Source: Actinomycetes bacterium (GTDB lineage: Bacteria; Actinomycetota; Acidimicrobiia; Acidimicrobiales; RAAP-2). Taken from it: a DNA stretch of 6,677 nt. The stretch spans positions 1-6,677 of the forward strand of contig JAJXXB010000053.1 of the NCBI GenBank assembly GCA_021781315.1, read 5' to 3'. Position 1 is the stretch's first letter. Each line of letters opens with the position of its first letter. A model generated the notes under the pieces. It was not told the origin of the DNA, ran no database searches, and was given only the letters and a program-made list of their open reading frames with translations. Below are positions 1 to 5,230 of this stretch, one piece after another. The position numbers and the translations under genes were made by a program.

Positions 1-1
1 C

Positions 2-457
2 GTGGTCCTCGACGAACCGACAACGGCAGTCGACCCCGAGGGTCGCCAGGTCATCCGTCAACTCATCCGCGCCGAGGCCGAACGGGGCTGCGCGCTGCTG
101 CTGACGACTCACGAGCTCGACGAAGCCGAGCGCGTGAGCGACCGAGTGGTGATCATGAACCGCGGCGCCGTCGTCGCCGAGGGCACCCTCGACGAGCTCG
201 CCGGCGCACCCGAGTTGATCGTCGAGGCGAGCGCGCCGATCGCGCCCGCCGAGCTGGCCGACGCGCTGGGCTGCGCCGTCGAGGAGAGCGGGCCGCGCAC
301 CTACCGCTGCGCGACGCCGTCGACGCCGGCGCTGATGGGCGTACTGACGACGTTCCTCACCGCGCGCGGCGCCGCCGTGGTGTCGCTGCGCACGCGCGCC
401 TCGCTGGAAGAGCGCTACCTCGAGCTGATCGCGGCCGAGCGGGCCGCCCAGCCATGA
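2..457 (+). CDS. ABC transporter ATP-binding subunit, C-terminal part (5' end outside window)
   Basis: This is the C-terminal 151 residues of an ABC ATPase that powers the membrane partner encoded next. The fragment opens on the Walker B strand (VVLDEPTTAVDP), which carries the catalytic glutamate and runs into the D-loop. The switch histidine follows in LLLTTHELDEAERVSDRV. After that comes the usual NRGAVVAEGTLDEL strand and an accessory C-terminal region of about 75 residues, as in DrrA-type exporters of the ABC-2 class. Walker A, the Q-loop and the signature motif must lie upstream of base 1, so the GTG at base 2 is an internal valine codon and not a start. The stop overlaps the permease start by 4 bp (ATGA), which implies translational coupling. 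The substrate cannot be read from the sequence. The family is certain; the drug-exporter label would be only a guess. Confidence 0.95.
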   Translation: MVLDEPTTAVDPEGRQVIRQLIRAEAERGCALLLTTHELDEAERVSDRVVIMNRGAVVAEGTLDELAGAPELIVEASAPIAPAELADALGCAVEESGPRTYRCATPSTPALMGVLTTFLTARGAAVVSLRTRASLEERYLELIAAERAAQP

Positions 458-1185
458 CCGCGCTGCTCGCCCAGACCCTCGCCGAGGTGCGCATGACCGT
501 GCGCCGGGGCGAGACGCTCTTGTTGACCGTGGGCATCCCCGTCCTCATCCTCGTCTTCTTCTCCACGACCCACGTCACCTCGTCGCCGACCCCACACCGA
601 GTCGACTTCATCGCCCCCGGCGTGCTCGCCCTGAGCGTGCTGTCCACGTCCCTGGTGGCGCTCTCCATCGCGACCGGCTTCGAGCGATCCTTCGGGGTGC
701 TGCGGCGCCTGCACGTCACGCCGCTGGGCCGCCGCCGGCTCATCGGCGCGAAGGTCGCGGGCGTCCTCGTGACCGAGGCGATCCAGATCGCCATTCTCAC
801 CGTGGTCGCCCTCGCGCTGGGCTGGCACCCCCACGGCGGGCTCGTCGGGGCGCTCGCGGTCCTCGGCCTCATCCTGCTCGCCACCGCGGGGCTCGCGGGC
901 ATCGGCCTCGCGCTCGCGGGTCGCCTGCGCGCCGAGGTGAACCTGGCCGCGAGCAACGGCCTCTACCTCGTGCTCCTGCTGCTCTCGGGCATCGTCGTGC
1001 CGGCATCCTCGCTGCCCGGAGCCATCCGCGCCGTGATGACGTGGATCCCCTCCGGGGCCCTCGCCGACGGGCTGCACCGCGTGCTCGGCTCGGGCGCCGC
1101 ACCGCGCCTCGTCGACTGGCTCAGCCTGGCCCTGTGGGCGCTGGCCGCACCCGTTCTCGCCGCCCGCACGTTCCGCTTCGACTGA
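454..1185 (+). CDS. ABC-2 type transporter permease
   Basis: This 243-residue integral membrane protein is the expected partner of the upstream ATPase. About six hydrophobic helices can be seen, near residues 22-36, 52-72, 100-123, 130-155, 166-186 and 220-238. Between the second and third lies the basic cytoplasmic loop typical of ABC-2 permeases (LRRLHVTPLGRRRLIGAKV). Length and layout match the DrrB/ABC-2 family. The ATG at 454 lies inside the ATPase stop (ATGA), giving a coupled pair. From recollection, a similar ATPase/permease pair sits next to ctaA and ctaB in mycobacteria and streptomycetes. A role in export linked to heme or oxidase assembly is therefore possible, but nothing in the protein shows it. 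The substrate is unknown. Confidence 0.93.
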   Translation: MTALLAQTLAEVRMTVRRGETLLLTVGIPVLILVFFSTTHVTSSPTPHRVDFIAPGVLALSVLSTSLVALSIATGFERSFGVLRRLHVTPLGRRRLIGAKVAGVLVTEAIQIAILTVVALALGWHPHGGLVGALAVLGLILLATAGLAGIGLALAGRLRAEVNLAASNGLYLVLLLLSGIVVPASSLPGAIRAVMTWIPSGALADGLHRVLGSGAAPRLVDWLSLALWALAAPVLAARTFRFD

Positions 1186-1189
1186 CCGG

Positions 1190-1198
1190 TGCTACGGT
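1190..1198 (+). promoter_or_regulatory. Putative extended -10 element for a leaderless SGNH hydrolase mRNA
   Basis: TGCTACGGT matches the extended -10 pattern TGnTAnnnT. It ends 7 nt before the ATG at 1206, so transcription would begin at or next to the start codon. No Shine-Dalgarno sequence precedes that ATG (the spacer is CGGCCCC), which fits a leaderless transcript, common in actinobacteria. No good -35 hexamer is seen; TTCCGC about 16 bp upstream is weak. Confidence 0.45.
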
Positions 1199-1205
1199 CG
1201 GCCCC

Positions 1206-2447
1206 ATGGGACCCGACTCGCGGTTCCGCCGGCGACTCCGACGGGTGCTCCCCCTGATCATCCTGATCAGCGGTCTCGCCGTGCCCGTCGCCGCGCGCGC
1301 GAGCGGGCCGGTGACGCTCACCCTCGCGCCGACGGCGCTCTCCGCCTCGGGAGGACTGGTAGCCGTCAGCGCGCACTTCTCGAGCCCGCCGAGTCCCACG
1401 TGCACGCTGCAGAATCGTGGATCGTCGAGGGTGTGGCCGTGCTCGGCACCGGCGGTGATGCGCGTCGCCCCGAACCAGAGTGCCAACCCCGCGACGGTGG
1501 CCCTCGACGTGACCGTCACTGACGGCGCGTCGGTGACGCACCTGAGTGCCACCGTGGCCCTCGGCGGCGCGCAACCCGGCGCCTACGTGGCCCTGGGCGA
1601 CTCCTACGCGTCGGGCGACGGCAACCCGGGCGGTGGCTGGGTGGACCGCAGCGGCGTCGCGAGCGCCGACGTGAACGCCACCGACGGCTGTGACCGGTCG
1701 GCGCTCGCCTACCCGGTCCTCGTCGCGCACTGGCTCAGCGCCCACGGGACCTCCGCTCCGCTGTCGTTCCTCGCGTGCTCGGGGGCGACCACGGCCGACC
1801 TCTACCCCGCCTCGCCGGCGCCGGCCGAGGGTCTCGCGGGCGCGGGCGGCAACCACGACGAGGGTCCCCAGCTCGACGACGCGGCCGAGCTCGCGAGCGC
1901 CCACGTCGTCACCGTGACCGTCGGTGGCAACGACCTCTACTTCGCGCCCGTTCTCCTCACCTGCGTCACGGTCCCCGACTGGTGCTCGGCGAGCTCGCCG
2001 GTTCCCGCGGTGCGCGACCTGCGCGCGAACATCACGCGTCTCTCGAGCGCACTGGCCGCGACCTATCACCAGGTGCGCGTCCTCGCGCCTCTCGCGCGCA
2101 TCGTCGTCGTCACCTACCCGCGCCTCGTGCCGGTCGCGCGCGCTCTCACGCGCGCGAACCTCGAGCGCGGATGCGCCGGCCTGCGTGGCGCTGCCCTGCT
2201 CTACCTCTCGCGCGCCGAGACGTCACTGAACAACGTCATCACCAAGGCGGCGAGCGCGAGCGGGCTGACCCTCGCCGACCCCAACGCGGGCGCCGGATCC
2301 TTCACCAGCGGGGGCGGCCACTCGCTCTGCGGATCCCGTCCATGGTTCAATCCCCTCGACCTACGCCACCCGCGCTACTCGTTCCACCCCAACGCCGCGG
2401 GACAGCGCGCGATGGCGAGCGCGGTCGAAGCGGTGCTGGGGCCCTAA
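1206..2447 (+). CDS. Secreted SGNH/GDSL-family esterase or lipase with N-terminal beta-rich domain
   Basis: This 413-residue protein is predicted to hydrolyse ester bonds outside the cell. A Sec-type signal peptide covers residues 1 to about 32: an arginine-rich start, a hydrophobic core, and likely cleavage after ARA. Residues of about 34-123 form a beta-strand-rich, Ig-like segment with two cysteines. The hydrolase domain follows, with block I GDSYASG (nucleophile Ser133), the Gly block CSGAT, block III GGND (residues 240-243) and block V FHPNAAGQ (His394). The residue three before His394 is Tyr, not Asp, so a Ser-His dyad like that of the Streptomyces scabies esterase is likely, or a more distant Asp such as Asp385 contributes. 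Six cysteines in the catalytic domain could form three disulfides. ATG 1206 is chosen because the signal peptide starts there; the in-frame extension to 1041 lies inside the permease gene. The substrate is unknown. Confidence 0.93.
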   Translation: MGPDSRFRRRLRRVLPLIILISGLAVPVAARASGPVTLTLAPTALSASGGLVAVSAHFSSPPSPTCTLQNRGSSRVWPCSAPAVMRVAPNQSANPATVALDVTVTDGASVTHLSATVALGGAQPGAYVALGDSYASGDGNPGGGWVDRSGVASADVNATDGCDRSALAYPVLVAHWLSAHGTSAPLSFLACSGATTADLYPASPAPAEGLAGAGGNHDEGPQLDDAAELASAHVVTVTVGGNDLYFAPVLLTCVTVPDWCSASSPVPAVRDLRANITRLSSALAATYHQVRVLAPLARIVVVTYPRLVPVARALTRANLERGCAGLRGAALLYLSRAETSLNNVITKAASASGLTLADPNAGAGSFTSGGGHSLCGSRPWFNPLDLRHPRYSFHPNAAGQRAMASAVEAVLGP

Positions 2448-3046
2448 GCCGAGAGAGCGGCGATTCCCCGGGCGAGCGTGTGGGTCGGGATCGCCCCGAA
2501 GTAGACGCTGGTCACCGTGCCCCGGGCGGTGAGGAACACGGTCTCGGGCAGGGTGAGGAACTGGAAGAGGCCGTTCGTGATCGTCCCGTTGGCGTCGAAG
2601 GCGACGGGAAAGCCCACCTGGTCCTTGGTGACGAAGGCGCGCGCGGCGCTCTGCTCGTCGTTGGCGTCCACGCCCACCACCCGCACGTCGCCCAGGTGAT
2701 GGGTGCGCAGGTAGGTGGCGACCTTGGGCATCTCGCCCTGGCACGGCCCGCACCACGAGGCGAAGAAGATCACGACCGTCGGGTGACCGCGGGTCCAGGG
2801 CGACGACACCGTGCCGCCAAAGAGTCCGGGGCTGGTGAAGCCCTTGAGCGTGGTGCCCACCAAAGCGGTCGTCGCGAGGGTCGTGCTCGTGTGCGTGTTC
2901 GTGCTCGATCCGGCGCGGTTCGCACGGTTCGTCAGAAACGAGACGCCCAGAATCAGCACGAGCGCGATCGTCGCTCCCAGTCCGAGCGAGATCAGGGCCA
3001 TCGGCGAAGGGCGGCGCCGTGGACTAGTGGAATCGGACGAGGACAT
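2444..3046 (-). CDS. Membrane-anchored TlpA/ResA-like thioredoxin-fold protein
   Basis: This 200-residue thiol-disulfide oxidoreductase has a short basic cytoplasmic tail, one N-terminal membrane anchor (about residues 17-38), a Ser/Thr-rich linker (about 45-66) and a thioredoxin domain outside the membrane. The active site is FFASWCGPCQGEMP, with Cys99 and Cys102. Pro167 in LPETVFL fits the cis-proline of the TlpA/ResA family. Members of this family reduce apocytochrome c thiols or oxidase copper sites. Being directly downstream of ctaB suggests work on cytochrome oxidase or cytochrome c biogenesis, but this is inference. The 5' end overlaps the ctaB 3' end by about 23 bp, so the two are probably co-translated. 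ATG at 3046 is preferred; a TTG one codon earlier (3049) is the alternative. The stop overlaps that of the convergent esterase gene. Confidence 0.9.
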   Translation of the reverse strand: MSSSDSTSPRRRPSPMALISLGLGATIALVLILGVSFLTNRANRAGSSTNTHTSTTLATTALVGTTLKGFTSPGLFGGTVSSPWTRGHPTVVIFFASWCGPCQGEMPKVATYLRTHHLGDVRVVGVDANDEQSAARAFVTKDQVGFPVAFDANGTITNGLFQFLTLPETVFLTARGTVTSVYFGAIPTHTLARGIAALSA

Positions 3047-3938
3047 CAACCGCCATGAACACGAAGAGGGCCGTCAGGTACGTGATGGAGAAGTGGAAGA
3101 GCCGCATCGCCTCGGCGACGTCGGCCTTGTTGGAGACCGCGTGGCGATAGAGGCGCAGCGCGTAGAAGGAGAACAGCGCGCCCAGCACCGTCGAGGCCAG
3201 CGCGTAGATCCAGCCGAGGTGCGCGAGCGGACCGATCAACATCGTGATCGCCCACAAGACGACCGAGTAGATGAGGATCTCGAGCGTGGTACGGCGCAGC
3301 GAGGTCACCACCGGCATCATCGGCACGTTGGCCGCCTCGTAGTCGTCGCGATACCGCACCGCGAGCGCCCAGAAGTGCGGCGGCGTCCAGATGAAGATCA
3401 CGGCGAAGAGCAACACCGGCGTCCAGGTGAGCGAGTTGGTCACCGCCGCCCAGCCGACCAGCACCGGCACCGCGCCGGCCGCGCCGCCGATGACGATGTT
3501 TTGCTTGGAGCGTCGCTTGAGCCACATCGTGTAGACGAAGACGTAGAACGCGGTCGCCGAGAGCGCGAGCCACGCCGAGAGCGGGTTGACCCACGTCGAG
3601 AGCACCGCGAAGGAGATGATCTCCAGGGCGGCGGCGAAGAGGGTCGCCGCGCGGGGGGTCATCACGCCGGTGACCAGCGGGCGTCGCTTCGTGCGCTGCA
3701 TCACGGCGTCGATGTCGCGGTCGATCACCATGTTGAACGCGTTCGCCCCGCCGGCCGCGAGCGTCCCGCCGACCAGCGTCGCGACGATCAGCCACAGACC
3801 GGGGATGCCGTTGGCCGCCACTACCATCGTGGGCACCGTGGTGACGAGCAGGAGTTCAATGATGCGCGGCTTGGTGAGGGCGACGTATCCCTTGACCACG
3901 TCCGAGGTCGAGCGCGAGCCCGTGGCCGAGATTGTCAT
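3024..3938 (-). CDS. ctaB: Protoheme IX farnesyltransferase (heme O synthase)
   Basis: This UbiA-family membrane prenyltransferase transfers farnesyl from farnesyl diphosphate to heme B, giving heme O. It is the first step toward heme A for aa3-type oxidases. From ATG 3938 it has 304 residues, normal for CtaB/CyoE/COX10. The N-terminal signature ALTKPRIIELLLVTTVP is present. The first Asp-rich, Mg-diphosphate-binding motif is NMVIDRDID (Asn69, Asp73, Asp77), followed by MQRTKRRPLVTG. The second conserved loop reads YRDDYEAANVPMMP. Seven to nine hydrophobic helices are visible. An upstream in-frame ATG at 3947 is possible. ATG 3938 is chosen because a -10-like TAGAAT sits 7 nt before it and no Shine-Dalgarno is seen. 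The gene is divergent from ctaA and overlaps the thioredoxin gene downstream. Confidence 0.97.
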   Translation of the reverse strand: MTISATGSRSTSDVVKGYVALTKPRIIELLLVTTVPTMVVAANGIPGLWLIVATLVGGTLAAGGANAFNMVIDRDIDAVMQRTKRRPLVTGVMTPRAATLFAAALEIISFAVLSTWVNPLSAWLALSATAFYVFVYTMWLKRRSKQNIVIGGAAGAVPVLVGWAAVTNSLTWTPVLLFAVIFIWTPPHFWALAVRYRDDYEAANVPMMPVVTSLRRTTLEILIYSVVLWAITMLIGPLAHLGWIYALASTVLGALFSFYALRLYRHAVSNKADVAEAMRLFHFSITYLTALFVFMAVDVLVRFH

Positions 3939-3945
3939 GGGGAGC

Positions 3946-3951
3946 ATTCTA
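3946..3951 (-). promoter_or_regulatory. Putative -10 element for leaderless ctaB transcript
   Basis: On the minus strand the hexamer reads TAGAAT, one base from the TATAAT consensus. Its last base is 7 nt upstream of the ATG at 3938, which would put the transcription start at the initiation codon. The hexamer overlaps the alternative ATG at 3947-3945; if the promoter is real, that upstream start cannot be used. No clear -35 hexamer is seen at 16-18 bp. Confidence 0.45.
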
Positions 3952-3967
3952 TGAGTCGGACTTTCCC

Positions 3968-3973
3968 TAGGCT
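3968..3973 (+). promoter_or_regulatory. Putative -10 element for leaderless ctaA transcript
   Basis: TAGGCT fits the actinobacterial TAnnnT -10 pattern. It ends 6 nt before the ATG at 3980, so the mRNA would start at or one base from the start codon. The short spacer (ACGGAA) holds no real Shine-Dalgarno. With the minus-strand TAGAAT at 3951-3946, both promoters of the divergent ctaB/ctaA pair would fit in the gap of about 41 bp. No convincing -35 is visible. Confidence 0.42.
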
Positions 3974-3979
3974 ACGGAA

Positions 3980-4948
3980 ATGACCGGAACTCGCCGACGC
4001 GTCACGATTCCCGTGTTCCGCTGGTTCGCCCTCGCCTCGTTCGTCTCGATGATCGTAATTGTCCTGACCGGAGCGGCGGTTCGACTCACGGGGTCGGGCC
4101 TGGGCTGTCCGGACTGGCCCACCTGCTACCACCACCGGATCTCCGGCTCGTGGTCGATCCATCCCCTCATCGAGTACGCGAACCGGATCGTGACGGTCAC
4201 CCTGATCCTGGTCACGATCGCGACCTTTGTCGCCGCCTGGCTGCGCGAGGTGCGTCGGCGCGACCTGCTCGTCCTAACGGGGATGCTGATCATCGGCGTC
4301 GTCGCCGACGCGATCCTCGGCGCGTTCGTCGTCTACTCCAAGCTCAACCCGTGGCTGGTCTCGCTGCACATGATGCTCTCTCTGAGCATGGTCGTCGTGG
4401 GAGCGATCCTCTATCACCGCTCGAAGTACGTCTACGGTCCCGGGGCGCGCTGTGACGTGCGCGACCCGCACTTTCGCCTCATCGCGCGGCTCCTGTGGAT
4501 CCCCTTCGTCGTGCTGCTGGCCGCTGGCACCATCGCGACCGGGTCGGGTCCGCACGCCGGCGGCTCCCAGGGCCAGCTCGTCGCGCGCCGCCTGCCCTTC
4601 GCCTTCGCCGACGCGACGTGGGTCCACTCGGTGGCCGCGGTCCTCTTCATCGGACTGGTGACGGGGCTGGTCTTCGCGATCTGGGGCTCGAGCGCGCCGC
4701 TGGCCCTCCAGCACGGCGTGCGCCGCCTCGTCGTGATCTCGCTCGTGCAAGCGGCGATCGGCGTGACCCAATACCTCACGCACGTGCCGGTGGTGCTCGT
4801 CGAGCTCCACGTCGCCGGTGCCGTGTCGCTCTCGATCGGCGTCACCCAGTTCCACCTGCGCCAGAGCGCGCACGACCGCGAACCGGGCACGCGACGCACA
4901 CCGAAGGCTGACGCGGCAATCCCTACTACTTCACTCGCAAAGGCCTAG
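3980..4948 (+). CDS. ctaA: Heme A synthase (COX15/CtaA family)
   Basis: CtaA is a membrane heme protein that oxidises the C8 methyl group of heme O to a formyl group, making heme A for cytochrome c oxidase. The 322-residue protein shows the family's eight-helix, duplicated four-helix-bundle layout. Diagnostic parts are GAAVRLTGSGLGCPDWPTC, with the redox-type Cys43/Cys49 pair in the first outer loop, the catalytic-type Glu65 in EYANR, His130, TGSGPHAG, and the second-half heme ligands His216 (WVHSVAA) and His277 (ELHVAGA). Asn68 stands where Bacillus CtaA has a first-bundle histidine. From recollection, actinobacterial CtaA commonly reads EFGNR here, so this is probably lineage-normal. The second outer-loop cysteine pair of Bacillus CtaA is absent. 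The gene is divergent from ctaB, its functional partner. Confidence 0.96.
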   Translation: MTGTRRRVTIPVFRWFALASFVSMIVIVLTGAAVRLTGSGLGCPDWPTCYHHRISGSWSIHPLIEYANRIVTVTLILVTIATFVAAWLREVRRRDLLVLTGMLIIGVVADAILGAFVVYSKLNPWLVSLHMMLSLSMVVVGAILYHRSKYVYGPGARCDVRDPHFRLIARLLWIPFVVLLAAGTIATGSGPHAGGSQGQLVARRLPFAFADATWVHSVAAVLFIGLVTGLVFAIWGSSAPLALQHGVRRLVVISLVQAAIGVTQYLTHVPVVLVELHVAGAVSLSIGVTQFHLRQSAHDREPGTRRTPKADAAIPTTSLAKA

Positions 4949-4972
4949 CATCAGGGCCGATAGGCGAGGGCT

Positions 4973-5000
4973 TTGGTCCCTAGTAGTTCTCCGCAATAAC
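4973..5000 (+). promoter_or_regulatory. Possible promoter for the cytochrome b operon
   Basis: The gap of about 99 bp after ctaA (4949-5047) is the only sizeable non-coding stretch and should hold the promoter of the downstream operon. A weak candidate is TTGGTC (4973-4978) and AATAAC (4995-5000), separated by 16 bp, in a locally AT-richer stretch. It would give a 5' leader of about 40 nt. The match is poor. Two small inverted repeats in the gap (4943-4965 and 4967-4981) are too short to call a terminator or operator. Confidence 0.2.
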
Positions 5001-5047
5001 GTGCCACACTGGGGCCAACGGCATGAGATCGGAGAAATGGGATATCT

Positions 5048-5230
5048 ATGGCGTGGTTTTCGTTCCTAGCGGCGTTGATACCGCTCGATGGCTATGGCCA
5101 CTATCTGCACTGGGGTGTCATCAACATCAGTGTGGCCAACTTCATCGTCATTGTCCTGATGATCGCCACTTTCGTGGCCGCCCTGCTACTTCCCTTCCCC
5201 GGGCGTAGCCGCCGAAAGGAGAGCAAGTGA
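5048..5230 (+). CDS. Small single-helix membrane protein, first gene of the cytochrome b operon
   Basis: I do not recognise a named family for this 60-residue protein. The N-terminal part is aromatic-rich and mildly hydrophobic (residues 1-24), followed by one strong membrane helix at about 25-47 and a basic tail GRSRRKESK. The positive-inside rule puts that tail in the cytoplasm and the N-terminus outside. The segment HWGVINISVANFIVIVLM loosely recalls the start of an ATP synthase subunit a helix, but there is no wider match. The ATG at 5048 has a GGAG 13 nt upstream, a rather long spacing, and a closer purine-rich GGGA. The stop overlaps the cytochrome b start (GTGA), and a strong ribosome binding site for cytochrome b lies in its last codons. 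It is probably a small accessory subunit of the same complex, by context only. Confidence 0.8.
   Translation: MAWFSFLAALIPLDGYGHYLHWGVINISVANFIVIVLMIATFVAALLLPFPGRSRRKESK
5215..5221 (+). promoter_or_regulatory. Strong ribosome binding site that fixes the cytochrome b GTG start
   Basis: AAAGGAG lies inside the last codons of the small membrane protein gene, 5 nt before the GTG at 5227. It is the best Shine-Dalgarno match I saw in the window. It supports the GTG start and the coupling of the two genes. Confidence 0.8.

Noticed and set aside
1041..1205. In-frame N-terminal extension of the SGNH hydrolase
   Set aside because: It lies inside the permease gene, is Arg/Pro-rich, and would bury the clear signal peptide that begins at ATG 1206.
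963..2069. Long minus-strand open frame across the permease and SGNH genes
   Set aside because: Its product is Arg/Gly/Ala-rich low-complexity sequence with no domain, antisense to two well-supported genes. Such frames are common by chance in GC-rich DNA.
1775..3058. Long plus-strand open frame running from the SGNH gene across the thioredoxin gene
   Set aside because: The translation is Arg-rich and unstructured and crosses two real genes in the wrong frame or strand.
2811..3983. Plus-strand open frame antisense to ctaB
   Set aside because: The protein is His/Arg/Asp-rich nonsense, while the opposite strand encodes an unmistakable heme O synthase.
4943..4981. Possible terminator or operator hairpins after ctaA (GCCTA/TAGGC and AGGG/CCCT)
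   Set aside because: The stems are only 4-5 bp with loops of 7-13 nt and no T-run follows; short repeats like these are expected by chance.
5011..5062. An alternative ORF start at ATG 5023 in another frame over the small membrane protein gene
   Set aside because: Its product has no membrane helix or motif and lacks the coupling to cytochrome b that the frame starting at 5048 has.
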